Of a DNA stretch of 44,582 nucleotides, positions 17,506 to 25,522 are shown piece after piece. Under the pieces are notes generated by a model. It was not told where the DNA came from, did no database searches, and saw only the letters and a program-made list of their open reading frames with translations. Numbering within the stretch: position 1 is the stretch's first letter; every line of letters starts with the position of its first letter. The position numbers and the translations under genes are program-made. Source of the DNA: Chitinophaga pinensis (GTDB taxonomy: Bacteria > Bacteroidota > Bacteroidia > NS11-12g > UBA955); the NCBI GenBank assembly GCA_945865625.1, contig CAMBFD010000011.1, positions 1 through 44,582 on the forward strand. Reading direction: 5' to 3'.

Positions 17506-18435
17506 ATGGAGAAATCCGCCAAAATATATGTAGCTGGCCATCGTGGGATGGTTGGAAGTGCAATTGTTCGCGAGCTTAAAAAACTTGGTTATGAGAATAT
17601 TTTGGAACGAACTTCTTCAGAGTTAGATTTGAGAAATCAGGCTGCTGTTGAAGCGTTTTACGCTGCTGAAAAACCTGATTATGTGTTTGTTTCTGCTGCA
17701 AAAGTTGGGGGTATTTTAGCCAACAATACATATCGTGCCGAATTTTTGTATGATAATCTGAGCATTCAGAATAATTTAATCCATTTTGCACATGTTTACG
17801 GCGTTAAAAAGCTTCTATTCTTGGGTAGTAGTTGTATTTATCCAAAAATGGCTCCTCAGCCCTTAAAAGAGGATTATTTGCTCAGTGGATTGCTTGAGCC
17901 AACAAATGAGCCGTATGCAATTGCAAAAATTACTGGAATTAAAATGTGTGAGGCTTATAGAGATCAGTACGGATGCAATTTTATTTCGGCAATGCCAACA
18001 AACATGTACGGTCCGAACGACAATTACCACCCTGAGAATTCCCATGTGTTGCCGGCTTTGATTCGCAAGTTTCACGAAGCCAAGGCGAGTGGCAGTAATG
18101 CAGTAATTATTTGGGGCGACGGTTCTCCATTTAGGGAGTTTTTATATGCCGATGATTTGGCCAATGCACTGGTTTATTTGATGTTAAATTACAACGAAAA
18201 AGAGTTTGTGAACGTTGGTTTTGGGCATGAAATTTCCATTAAGGATTTGGCGTTGCTCATTCAAAAAGTGGTTGGTTTTGAGGGACAATTAACGTTCGAT
18301 ACGAGTAAGCCGAATGGAACACCAAGAAAACTGATGGATTCTTCGAGGTTGTTTGCAACTGGTTGGAAACCAAAAACGACACTTGAAGAGGGTATTAAAT
18401 TGGCTTATCAAGACTTTGTTGGGAGTGATATTTGA
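17506..18435 (+). CDS. fcl: GDP-L-fucose synthase
   Basis: SDR epimerase/reductase, 309 residues, makes GDP-L-fucose from the Gmd product. NADP-binding [14 protein letters not shown] (~11), FLGSSCIYP with the catalytic Ser and Cys (~105), [10 protein letters not shown] (Tyr/Lys pair, ~136), and the [16 protein letters not shown] stretch with the catalytic His. The product is expected to feed O-antigen, capsule or exopolysaccharide. Ends before a strong two-way terminator. Confidence 0.96.
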   Translation: MEKSAKIYVAGHRGMVGSAIVRELKKLGYENILERTSSELDLRNQAAVEAFYAAEKPDYVFVSAAKVGGILANNTYRAEFLYDNLSIQNNLIHFAHVYGVKKLLFLGSSCIYPKMAPQPLKEDYLLSGLLEPTNEPYAIAKITGIKMCEAYRDQYGCNFISAMPTNMYGPNDNYHPENSHVLPALIRKFHEAKASGSNAVIIWGDGSPFREFLYADDLANALVYLMLNYNEKEFVNVGFGHEISIKDLALLIQKVVGFEGQLTFDTSKPNGTPRKLMDSSRLFATGWKPKTTLEEGIKLAYQDFVGSDI

Positions 18436-18478
18436 GTAAATTGTAAAAGATTTTTGATCTATTTTTTGCACAAAACGC

Positions 18479-18509
18479 AAAAAAAAAGCGACTTGTAAGT
18501 CGCTTTTTT
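18479..18509. terminator. Bidirectional intrinsic terminator between fcl and the acyl-CoA dehydrogenase
   Basis: A-run, then a GCGACT/AGTCGC stem with a TGTA loop (18488-18503), then a T-run; symmetric on both strands. It lies between two convergent genes and can serve both. Confidence 0.9.
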
Positions 18510-18529
18510 CATTAGAACACTTAATTAGG

Positions 18530-19669
18530 TTAACGTAAAACGTCGCGGGAAATAACCACGCGTTGTACTTCACTAGTACCCTCATAGATTTGAGTGATTT
18601 TGGCATCTCTCATTAATCTTTCTACGTGATACTCTTTCACATATCCATATCCACCATGAATTTGAACTGCTTCAACAGTTGTTTTCATTGCGACTTCAGA
18701 GGCAAATAATTTTGCCATAGAGCTTGCTCTATCGTAGTTTAAATGTTGGTCTTTTAACCAAGCTGATTTTAAACACAACAAACGTGCAGCTTCAATTTCG
18801 GTTGCCATATCAGCCAATTTAAATGCAATTGCCTGATGGTGCATGATTTCTTTTCCAAAAGCTTTACGCTCTTTAGAATATTTCAATGACAATTCATATG
18901 CGCCACTCGCAATACCCAATGCTTGAGCAGCGATACCAATGCGGCCACCACTTAAAACTTTCATTGCAAAAGTGAAACCGAAACCATCTTCACCAATTCT
19001 ATTTTCTTTAGGAACAATAACATCCTGAAACATAACACTATGCGTATCGCTTCCACGTATTCCTAATTTGTCTTCTTTTCTACCTACAGTCACACCTTCC
19101 CAAGTTTTTTCAACAATAAAAGCATTGATGCCTTTGTGTTTTTTATCTACGTCGGTTTGTGCAATTACAAGATAGTAACTCGCACTATTGCCATTGGTGA
19201 TCCAATTTTTAGTGCCATTTAAAACGTAATGGTCGCCCATATCAATAGCAGTGGTTCTTTGGCTTGTAGCATCGCTACCAGCTTCAGGTTCGCTCAATAA
19301 AAACGCACCAATTGCTTGGCCTGTAGCCAATGGTATCAAATATTTTTGTTTTTGATCTTCGTTACCGTATTCTTCAATTCCCCAACATACAAGACTGTTG
19401 TTTACACTCATACAAACTGATGCCGAAGCGTCAATTTTTGAAATTTCTTCCATTGCCAAAACATAGCTTATGGCATCCATTCCACCCCCACCATACTTGG
19501 GGTCTACCATCATTCCCATGAAACCAAGTTCACCCATTTTTTTAATTTGTTCAGCAGGGAACTGTTGCTTTTCATCTCTTTCAATGACACCTGGTAATAA
19601 TTCGGTTTGAGCAAAATCTCTCGCAGCTTGTTGTACTGCTAAATGTTCTTCAGATAGTTCGAAATGCAT
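18530..19669 (-). CDS. Acyl-CoA dehydrogenase
   Basis: FAD-dependent short/medium-chain acyl-CoA dehydrogenase, 379 residues, alpha-beta unsaturation of acyl-CoA in fatty acid or branched-chain amino acid breakdown. Motifs: GAFLLSEPEAGSDA (~119), NGTKNWITNG (~150), the C-terminal QIHGGYGYVKEYHVER and QIYEGTSEVQR, which holds the catalytic Glu region of butyryl-CoA type enzymes. Full length. The promoter element TATTTTTG (19682-19689, minus strand) lies 12 nt upstream; the ferredoxin gene diverges from the same gap. Substrate chain length cannot be read from sequence. Confidence 0.93.
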   Translation of the reverse strand: MHFELSEEHLAVQQAARDFAQTELLPGVIERDEKQQFPAEQIKKMGELGFMGMMVDPKYGGGGMDAISYVLAMEEISKIDASASVCMSVNNSLVCWGIEEYGNEDQKQKYLIPLATGQAIGAFLLSEPEAGSDATSQRTTAIDMGDHYVLNGTKNWITNGNSASYYLVIAQTDVDKKHKGINAFIVEKTWEGVTVGRKEDKLGIRGSDTHSVMFQDVIVPKENRIGEDGFGFTFAMKVLSGGRIGIAAQALGIASGAYELSLKYSKERKAFGKEIMHHQAIAFKLADMATEIEAARLLCLKSAWLKDQHLNYDRASSMAKLFASEVAMKTTVEAVQIHGGYGYVKEYHVERLMRDAKITQIYEGTSEVQRVVISRDVLR

Positions 19670-19681
19670 AGTTTAGTGCTG

Positions 19682-19689
19682 CAAAAATA
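19682..19689 (-). promoter_or_regulatory. -7 promoter element of the acyl-CoA dehydrogenase gene
   Basis: Minus-strand TATTTTTG. A CAAA (TTTG on the minus strand) at 19714-19717 is 24 nt away, slightly long for the -33 element. Confidence 0.45.
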
Positions 19690-19771
19690 AGTTTAATACT
19701 TTGATATTACTAACAAAAACAATCGCATAGTAAGTGTCAAAAAGACACCAACAAATCTGCAATTTGATTGT

Positions 19772-19779
19772 TATCTTTG
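19772..19779 (+). promoter_or_regulatory. -7 promoter element of the ferredoxin gene
   Basis: Perfect TATCTTTG, 8 nt before the ATG at 19788. No clear -33 element. Predicts a leader of only a few nt. Confidence 0.5.
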
Positions 19780-19787
19780 CAAACAAT

Positions 19788-20117
19788 ATGGCAAACATTA
19801 CATTTAAGTTTGAAGAAAAAGGCAAGGCTTCGGAAACGCATGAGATTTTTGAGGGCGAGTCTATTTTGGAAGTAGCGTTGGATAATAACATTCAGTTAAA
19901 TCACAATTGTGGCGGAGTTTGCGGTTGCAGTACTTGTCATGTTTACGTAGAATCTGGAGAAGATCTATTGCCAGAAATGAGCGATCGCGAAGAAGAGTAC
20001 GTAGATAGAGCCCGCGATCCAAAATACAATAGTCGTTTGGCTTGCCAATGTAAACTCTCTGAAGATGGAGATATGGTTGTCATTATTCCCGATCAATCAG
20101 GCATCATTGGACACTAA
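19788..20117 (+). CDS. fdx: [2Fe-2S] ferredoxin, Isc (adrenodoxin) type
   Basis: Ferredoxin of 109 residues, electron donor for Fe-S cluster assembly. Cluster ligands: C-x5-C-x2-C in HNCGGVCGCSTCH (~41-53) and a fourth Cys in LACQC (~85). The extra Cys four residues after the first ligand is also found in E. coli isc ferredoxin and supports the Isc subtype. The ATG at 19788 is preferred over an upstream TTG-type start because the -7 element would lie inside that longer reading. Followed by a heptamer array and iscX, the same fdx-iscX order as the end of the E. coli isc operon; no iscS, iscU or hscAB here. Confidence 0.9.
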   Translation: MANITFKFEEKGKASETHEIFEGESILEVALDNNIQLNHNCGGVCGCSTCHVYVESGEDLLPEMSDREEEYVDRARDPKYNSRLACQCKLSEDGDMVVIIPDQSGIIGH

Positions 20118-20118
20118 T

Positions 20119-20156
20119 CCCTAAACCCTAAATCCTAAACAACACTAAACATTAAA
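20119..20156 (+). repeat. CCCTAAA-type heptamer array before iscX
   Basis: Units: CCCTAAA (20119), CCCTAAA (20126), TCCTAAA (20133), a CAA insert, CACTAAA (20143), CATTAAA (20150), then CTCAAAA up to the iscX ATG. The same variants in the same orientation relative to the downstream gene occur before lpxH at 782-840. Confidence 0.75.
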
Positions 20157-20164
20157 CTCAAAAA

Positions 20165-20395
20165 ATGGAACTACCTATAAATTGGACTGATTACGAAGAT
20201 ATTTCAATGAAATTATACGAACGCTTTGGCGATGAATTTGGCGAAAAACAAATTTATAGAATTCGTTTTACTGAACTTTTAGAGTGGATTCTTGAAATAC
20301 CTGAATTTGTAGGGACTAGAGATGATAGCAATGAAGGACATTTAGAAATGATTCAAAGCCAGTGGGTTTATGAATGGCGCGACAATCAGAAGTGA
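20165..20395 (+). CDS. iscX: Fe-S assembly protein IscX
   Basis: Small acidic protein of 76 residues in the IscX/YfhJ family, which binds IscS and iron and modulates Fe-S assembly. Recognised by the start INWTDYEDISMKLYERF, by IRFTELLEWILEI and by the acidic SNEGHLEMIQSQW. Slightly longer than E. coli IscX (66). Directly follows the ferredoxin gene, separated only by the heptamer array, so it may share its transcript. Confidence 0.85.
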   Translation: MELPINWTDYEDISMKLYERFGDEFGEKQIYRIRFTELLEWILEIPEFVGTRDDSNEGHLEMIQSQWVYEWRDNQK

Positions 20396-20486
20396 TTTGT
20401 CATAAATTGATCATGCTTCGTCTGTTTTCATAAAGACCATGCGAAAAATTTCAATTTTAGTTTGTTAATTGCAGTCCGAAAATTTT

Positions 20487-21851
20487 ATGCAGAAATCATT
20501 ACTTCTCTTTTTCTCATTTTTAATATTTCAATTTTCTAAATCACAAGCACCCATGGTTGAACCTTGTGGCCAAAGAGAGTTGATGGACCAATTAGAGAAA
20601 CAATATCCTGGCTTTAAAAATCAAATGGATGTTGACTATTTGAAATGTGTTAACTCAACATTTCCTGTAACTCCAAGAAAAAAAATCATTCGCGATACAA
20701 TCTACTATTACGATACTGTTTATACCATTCCTGTGGTTTTTCATGTGTTGTATAACAATGCGGCTGAAAATATAAACGATAGTTTGTTAATCAACCAGTT
20801 GGAAGTTTTGAACAGAGATTTTCGCAGATTGAATTTTGACACTTCAAATACCCGTTCTTTCTTTAAATCTAGGGCTGGAGATGCACGCATACAATTTCAA
20901 CTAGCAAAAGTTGATCCCCAAGGAAATGTAACCACTGGAATTATTCGAAAAGCAACAACAACTACCTCATGGGGAGGTGGCGGTGGTATCAACAATAATA
21001 TGAAATCGAGCTCTACCAAAGGCAATGATCCTTGGGATCCGAAGAAGTACATGAACATTTGGATCTGTGATTTATCGTCTAATGGAAACGATGGTTTGTT
21101 GGGCTTTGCTTATCCTCCAAATGGACATCCAAGTTGGAACGCGAATAGTTGGGTGTCAGATCCAAACCAAGGAGTTGTATTGCATTATAAAATTACTGGT
21201 CGGAACAACCCATTGTCAAATACGGCATCATTAAATACATCTAGAATGGGGAGAGTTGCAGTACATGAAGTTGGGCATTTTTTAGGATTACGCCATATTT
21301 GGGCAGATGATCAAGGATCTTTCAATCGTTGTTCTTTAGATGATTTCATAGACGATACCCCGTTGCAAGGTGTAGGTTCTAACTTTAATTGTGATCAAAA
21401 TTTAAATTCTTGTATTGAAGCAAAAAATGACCTTCCTGATATGGTTGAGAATTACATGGATTACAGTTCACATGCTTGCCAGAATATGTTTACCAAACGA
21501 CAAATAATTACCATGCGAAATGCGATCAAACATTTCCGTAAAGATTTGCCGATTCAGGTACAAATTATTGAAAAAGCAAGGATTTTTGATACTGTAGTTT
21601 ATGACCAAGTGCTTGTTTACACAGTTGCTAAAGACAATCGTTTGAATATTGAAGTCAAAAACGAAGATATTGTAAACAATATTTCTTACGAAGTTTACAA
21701 TATGCTTGGTCAAAAAATCGAAGAGAATCATCCTATCATCTCAAATTTCACTCAAATTTCTACAACCAGATATCCCTCAGCAACCTACATCGTTATTTTA
21801 AGGAATTTAGATGGTAGGGTTGTAAGAAGTCAAAAGGTTGTTGTCAACTAA
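20487..21851 (+). CDS. Secreted M43-family zinc metalloprotease with T9SS tail
   Basis: Pappalysin/cytophagalysin-type protease of 454 residues. Signal peptide LLLFFSFLIFQFSKS (~5-20), prodomain, then the zinc motif HEVGHFLGLRH (HExxHxxGxxH, about residue 260) followed by a downstream Met-turn candidate (ENYMDYSSHAC, ~323-334). The C-terminal ~80 residues form a type A T9SS sorting domain (YEVYNMLGQKI, then YPSATYIVILRN, ending KVVVN). Expected to be released or surface-anchored after T9SS export. ATG at 20487 chosen over an upstream TTG. Its stop overlaps the convergent next gene by 8 bp. Confidence 0.9.
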   Translation: MQKSLLLFFSFLIFQFSKSQAPMVEPCGQRELMDQLEKQYPGFKNQMDVDYLKCVNSTFPVTPRKKIIRDTIYYYDTVYTIPVVFHVLYNNAAENINDSLLINQLEVLNRDFRRLNFDTSNTRSFFKSRAGDARIQFQLAKVDPQGNVTTGIIRKATTTTSWGGGGGINNNMKSSSTKGNDPWDPKKYMNIWICDLSSNGNDGLLGFAYPPNGHPSWNANSWVSDPNQGVVLHYKITGRNNPLSNTASLNTSRMGRVAVHEVGHFLGLRHIWADDQGSFNRCSLDDFIDDTPLQGVGSNFNCDQNLNSCIEAKNDLPDMVENYMDYSSHACQNMFTKRQIITMRNAIKHFRKDLPIQVQIIEKARIFDTVVYDQVLVYTVAKDNRLNIEVKNEDIVNNISYEVYNMLGQKIEENHPIISNFTQISTTRYPSATYIVILRNLDGRVVRSQKVVVN

Positions 21852-22200
21852 AAGTTGCTTTTTCACAGGCGGCTTCTAATCTTGTCATTAAATTTTTTAG
21901 TTCTATTTCATAATGCAGAAATTGTTGTCTGCTGATTTCTGCTTTTTGATAAGAGTGTATAATAAAAGCCATTAAGCGGTTACATTTAACGTACGCTTTT
22001 AGTATTTCTGTAGAGATCTCTTGTTTGCCAGAAACTTCGGCTATTGCCAAGTGTTTATTCACCTGCAAAGCTGTTTCTAGAATATTTACCCCCAAGTTAT
22101 AGGTTAAGTTGTTTTCTCCATTTTGATTTTCTTGTTGAATTGCCAATAATCCAATATTTAATCCAACGTTTTTAATGTCTGCTATGTGATTTGTATTCAT
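21844..22200 (-). CDS. Small helical protein, function unknown
   Basis: Predicted all-helical protein of 118 residues (from the ATG at 22198-22200; an ATG five codons upstream is also possible). Four amphipathic segments, e.g. NLGVNILETALQVNKHL and YEIELKNLMTRLEAACEK, suggest a four-helix bundle, loosely like small diversity-generating-element or S23-like bundle proteins, but I do not recognise a family motif. Convergent with the M43 protease gene (8-bp overlap). It could still be a lineage-specific gene. Confidence 0.55.
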   Translation of the reverse strand: MNTNHIADIKNVGLNIGLLAIQQENQNGENNLTYNLGVNILETALQVNKHLAIAEVSGKQEISTEILKAYVKCNRLMAFIIHSYQKAEISRQQFLHYEIELKNLMTRLEAACEKATFS

Positions 22201-22244
22201 ATTACAAGAATACATTGGGTTTGGTATAAGAGTTGTGTATTACG

Positions 22245-22274
22245 CGTTTATATTCGTTTATAAGCGTTAATCAA
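22245..22274. repeat. Three direct repeats phased at 10 bp upstream of nusB
   Basis: CGTTTATATT (22245), CGTTTATAAG (22255), CGTTAATCAA (22265): copies start exactly 10 nt apart, one helical turn, and end about 11 nt before the nusB -7 element. Resembles an operator of same-face direct repeats. Confidence 0.5.
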
Positions 22275-22285
22275 TAAAAATTATG

Positions 22286-22293
22286 TATCTTTG
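22286..22293 (+). promoter_or_regulatory. -7 promoter element of nusB
   Basis: Perfect TATCTTTG, 18 nt before the nusB ATG. No TTTG at the -33 position; the phased repeats occupy that place instead. Confidence 0.5.
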
Positions 22294-22311
22294 CATAAAT
22301 ATTACGTTCTG

Positions 22312-23250
22312 ATGATTTCTAGAAGATTAGTGAGAATAAAAACGTTGCAAACGTTATATTCATGGAGGCAAAGTGGCTTAGACAACGAATTCATGTTTGT
22401 CGAAAACCTTAAAAATACCATTTACCAAAGTCATGCATTTTATTTATTTATTTTAGACTTTCCATATCAACTCCAGCAATATTTACAAGACGAATTAAAT
22501 CTAGAAAGCAGTAAGTATTTCCCTGATGCTGTTAAAATTCGTCAATACAATATTTTAATCAACACCCCCTTAATTCAAAAAATTCATCAGGAAATTCTAC
22601 TCGCCGATGAGAAGTTTGAGTATAGCTGGATTGAAATGAAAATTCATTTCGATAATTGGTTTCAAACGATGCTCACATGGGATTTTGTAACCGATTATTC
22701 AATTTTCGAAGAGCCTGATTTTCAACAACAAAAAGAGTTTTTAGAGAATTTATTCTTTTCTTTTGTTGATTCTCACGAACAATTCAATGAAATATTAGAA
22801 GATATTAATCCTTCTTGGCCCGATGATGCTTCAATTACATACAGGGAAATTAGTAAAACCTTGAGCGCAAACAAAAAAACGAGCGAAATTGTATTGTCTA
22901 AATCAATCCCTTTGAATGATGAAGATTTGATTTTTGGTTTTAATTTATTGCGCTACACAATGATAAATTCTGAGAAATTTGATCAAATGGTGAGCGAAGT
23001 GACCGAAAATTGGGATCCTGCGCGTATTGCCATTATTGACTTATTAATTATCAAACAAACTTTGTCCGAATTTTTATATTTCTCTGAAATTCCAGTGAAG
23101 GTTACAATGAATGAATATTTAGAAATTACAAAAAATTATAGCACTCCAAATAGTTCAAAATTTGTGAATGGAATTTTAGACAAGTTGCGAATTCAACTTG
23201 AAAATACCGGTCAAATTCAAAAAACTGGTAGAGGATTGCGAGAAAGTTAA
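22312..23250 (+). CDS. nusB: Transcription antitermination factor NusB (long Bacteroidota form)
   Basis: NusB-family protein of 312 residues, about twice the E. coli length, as usual in Bacteroidota. The N-terminus MISRRLVRIKTLQTLYSW and the C-terminal NusB core with ARIAIIDLLIIKQTLSEF, PVKVTMNEYLEI and SKFVNGILDKL are recognisable; the middle insert is lineage-specific. NusB with NusE drives rRNA antitermination. ATG at 22312 chosen over an upstream TTG because the -7 element overlaps that TTG. Heads a nusB, DUF1573, yajC, coaE gene group. Confidence 0.9.
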   Translation: MISRRLVRIKTLQTLYSWRQSGLDNEFMFVENLKNTIYQSHAFYLFILDFPYQLQQYLQDELNLESSKYFPDAVKIRQYNILINTPLIQKIHQEILLADEKFEYSWIEMKIHFDNWFQTMLTWDFVTDYSIFEEPDFQQQKEFLENLFFSFVDSHEQFNEILEDINPSWPDDASITYREISKTLSANKKTSEIVLSKSIPLNDEDLIFGFNLLRYTMINSEKFDQMVSEVTENWDPARIAIIDLLIIKQTLSEFLYFSEIPVKVTMNEYLEITKNYSTPNSSKFVNGILDKLRIQLENTGQIQKTGRGLRES

Positions 23251-23251
23251 T

Positions 23252-23259
23252 TATATTTG
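23252..23259 (+). promoter_or_regulatory. Possible internal -7 element before the DUF1573 gene
   Basis: TATATTTG in the 14-bp gap after nusB, 5 nt before the next ATG. May give an internal transcript. No -33 element. Confidence 0.35.
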
Positions 23260-23264
23260 AAAGC

Positions 23265-23774
23265 ATGAGATTGAATAAATTCTATTTTGCAATTTTACTT
23301 GGTGCGACGATGTTTGCTTGTACACCCAATAACAAGGAAATTGAAGCTGAAGATATCGAAAACAGCAATCCTGAAAATGCATCACAAAAGCTAGGTGCAG
23401 GTGAAATTAAGTTCATCGACACAATCAAAGATTTTGGTAAAATTACCGATGGTGAGGTTGTTGAACATACTTACCGGTTTAAAAATGTAGGAAAGGTTCC
23501 TGTGACTATTTCTAAGGTAGAGGCATCATGTGGTTGCACAACTCCTGATTATACCAAAGATATTATCCCTCCAGGAGGAGAAGGCATCGTAAAAGCTACG
23601 TTTAATAGTTCTGGATACGGCTATCCTGAGGCACCAAAAGTGGAAAAGAGTGTTTCTGTTTATTTCGACGATTGTAAAACAGATTTAGTTGTATTGAAAT
23701 TTACGGCCAACATATACGCTCCTGCAAAAGAAGGCGAAAATACATCTACCGAAACCGATAATCATAAACATTAA
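23265..23774 (+). CDS. DUF1573 lipoprotein
   Basis: Lipoprotein of 169 residues with a signal ending in MFACTP (lipobox Cys ~19). The single DUF1573/Ig-like (ASH/MSP-like) domain contains the hallmark FGKITDGEVVEHTYRFKN, then ASCGCTTPDY and GEGIVKATFNSSGY. Common in Bacteroidota next to nusB/yajC; its exact role is unknown. It ends 4 nt before yajC. Confidence 0.9.
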   Translation: MRLNKFYFAILLGATMFACTPNNKEIEAEDIENSNPENASQKLGAGEIKFIDTIKDFGKITDGEVVEHTYRFKNVGKVPVTISKVEASCGCTTPDYTKDIIPPGGEGIVKATFNSSGYGYPEAPKVEKSVSVYFDDCKTDLVVLKFTANIYAPAKEGENTSTETDNHKH

Positions 23775-23778
23775 CAAG

Positions 23779-24099
23779 ATGACACAATTGAATATTTTAT
23801 TACAAGCACCAACAGCAGGTGCCGGTGGCATGAACCCAATGGTTCTTATGCTCATCATGGCTGTGATGTTCTTTTTTATGGTGTGGCCTCAAATGCGTCG
23901 CCAAAAAAAGGCAAAAGCATTTACTCAATCACTACAAAAGGGCGACAAAATTGTAACCTCAGGTGGTGTCCATGGCAAAATTTCTTCAGTAACCGACACT
24001 CAATATGTCATTGATATTGAGGAAGGTAAAATGAAGATTGAAAAATCTGGCGTGAGCATGGAGATGACACAGGCTGCCTATCCCGCTCCAAAAGAATAA
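23779..24099 (+). CDS. yajC: Preprotein translocase accessory subunit YajC
   Basis: Small membrane protein, 106 residues, partner of SecDF in the Sec holotranslocon. One transmembrane helix (approx. 19-38, MVLMLIMAVMFFFMVWP) followed by the typical PQMRRQKKAKAF and the cytoplasmic GDKIVTSGGVHGKI motif. Directly abuts coaE. Confidence 0.93.
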   Translation: MTQLNILLQAPTAGAGGMNPMVLMLIMAVMFFFMVWPQMRRQKKAKAFTQSLQKGDKIVTSGGVHGKISSVTDTQYVIDIEEGKMKIEKSGVSMEMTQAAYPAPKE

Positions 24100-24702
24100 A
24101 TGATGCTTAAAGTGGGTATTGCCGGCGGCATTGGCAGTGGTAAAACTGTTATTTGCCAAATATTTTCAACGCTGGGAATACCCATTTACAATGCTGATAG
24201 TGAAACCAAACAACTTTATTTCACCAATCAGCCATTAAAATTACAACTCATTGAAGCCTTTGGTGACCAATTTTATTTAACGCCAAATGAACTGAATAAG
24301 CCCTTTGTTAGGGATTTGCTCAATGATCAAAAACCCCGAGAATTACTCAATAGCATTGTACATCCTGCTGTTTTTCATCATTTCGAAACTTGGGTGAGTT
24401 TGCAAACTGCTCCCTATGTGATTAAAGAAGCAGCCATTTTATTTGAAAGTGGCGCCAATAAAACCGTCGATTTGGTTATAGGCGTTGTTGCAAACCCAGA
24501 AATTCGAATTGAAAGAGTGATGAAGAGAGATTCAATGACCCGTGAAACAGTTCAAAAAATCATGGAACTACAACTTTCTAATGAGGAATTAATTTCTAAA
24601 TGCAATGATATCATCACCAATAATGGGGACGAATCATTGATTGAGCAAGTACTCAAAATTCACAAGGAATTATTGCATCAAAGCACTCATTTCCAAGGCT
24701 AA
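24100..24702 (+). CDS. coaE: Dephospho-CoA kinase
   Basis: P-loop kinase, 200 residues, last step of coenzyme A synthesis. Walker A GGIGSGKT (~9-16), the DSE element (YNADSETK), and RDLLND/HPAVFHHFE substrate-binding stretch. First codon follows the yajC stop with no gap. Its last 33 bp overlap the convergent pyrF gene. Confidence 0.94.
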   Translation: MMLKVGIAGGIGSGKTVICQIFSTLGIPIYNADSETKQLYFTNQPLKLQLIEAFGDQFYLTPNELNKPFVRDLLNDQKPRELLNSIVHPAVFHHFETWVSLQTAPYVIKEAAILFESGANKTVDLVIGVVANPEIRIERVMKRDSMTRETVQKIMELQLSNEELISKCNDIITNNGDESLIEQVLKIHKELLHQSTHFQG

Positions 24703-25473
24703 TTTTTTAGCCTCTTCACCGGCTTTCTCTGCATAATCTTCTTCATTGCTGGCGTAAATGATTCCCCTAGAACTATTCACCAACAAACCTACTTCAGAAT
24801 TTGCGGCTGCCAAAGTAATGTCTTTCAAGCTACCACCTTGTGCACCAACACCGGGCACCAATAAAAAGTGTTCTGGAACAATTTTGCGAATTTCAGCAAC
24901 TAAATTTGCACGGGTTGCACCAACAACAAACATTAAATTATCGGGGTTACCCCATTTGCAAACGGTGTTAATCACTCTTTCGTAAAGTTTAAGTTCTCCA
25001 GTTTGCTGCAATTGGAAATCTTGATGTCCCGCATTGCTTGTCAATGCCAAGCAAATGACTGTTTTATCTTCAAACTCTAAAAATGGTCTTAAACTATCTT
25101 CGCCCATGTAAGGAGCCACTGTAATGGCATCAAAATTCAATGTTTCAAAAAATGCTTTTGCATACATAGAACTCGTGTTTCCAATGTCGCCTCGTTTAGC
25201 ATCGGCAATATTAAATGTGTCTCGCGGAAGATAACTCAATGTTTCTTCCATCCACTCCCAACCCTTGCTGCCATATTGCTCATAAAAGGCAGTATTGATT
25301 TTGTAAGCTGCGCTGTAATCTTTTGTAGTTTCAACTATGTTTTTGTTGAATTCCAATAAACCTTTGCCGTTCTTTTCTAAAGAAATAGGCAATTTATCAA
25401 TTTCAGTATCCAAGCCTGTACATAGGTAGCTTTTCTTCTGAAAAATTTGTCGTATGATGTCAGATTTTTTCAC
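24670..25473 (-). CDS. pyrF: Orotidine 5'-phosphate decarboxylase (type 2)
   Basis: TIM-barrel enzyme of 267 residues, last step of UMP synthesis. Catalytic site FNIADAKRGDIGNT (~96-109, D-x-K-x2-D), GLDTEIDKLP near the N-terminus, and the phosphate-binding VPGVGAQGG and SSRGIIYA. Length and N-terminus fit the type 2 (long) PyrF of Bacteroidota and mycobacteria. Start is GTG at 25471-25473. Convergent with coaE (33-bp overlap). Confidence 0.94.
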   Translation of the reverse strand: MKKSDIIRQIFQKKSYLCTGLDTEIDKLPISLEKNGKGLLEFNKNIVETTKDYSAAYKINTAFYEQYGSKGWEWMEETLSYLPRDTFNIADAKRGDIGNTSSMYAKAFFETLNFDAITVAPYMGEDSLRPFLEFEDKTVICLALTSNAGHQDFQLQQTGELKLYERVINTVCKWGNPDNLMFVVGATRANLVAEIRKIVPEHFLLVPGVGAQGGSLKDITLAAANSEVGLLVNSSRGIIYASNEEDYAEKAGEEAKKLALEMSALMQ

Positions 25474-25510
25474 TTTCAGTGCAAATAACGGAAATCATTT
25501 TCGGATTGGT

Positions 25511-25518
25511 TACATTTG
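25511..25518 (+). promoter_or_regulatory. -7 promoter element of the large T9SS repeat protein
   Basis: TACATTTG (TAnnTTTG), 4 nt before the ATG at 25523, implying a leaderless message. No clear -33 element. Confidence 0.4.
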
Positions 25519-25522
25519 TATT

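Noticed and set aside
18479-18509. Small RNA gene at the hairpin between fcl and the acyl-CoA dehydrogenase gene
   Set aside because: The symmetric A-run/stem/T-run is fully explained by a two-way terminator; no promoter reads into it.
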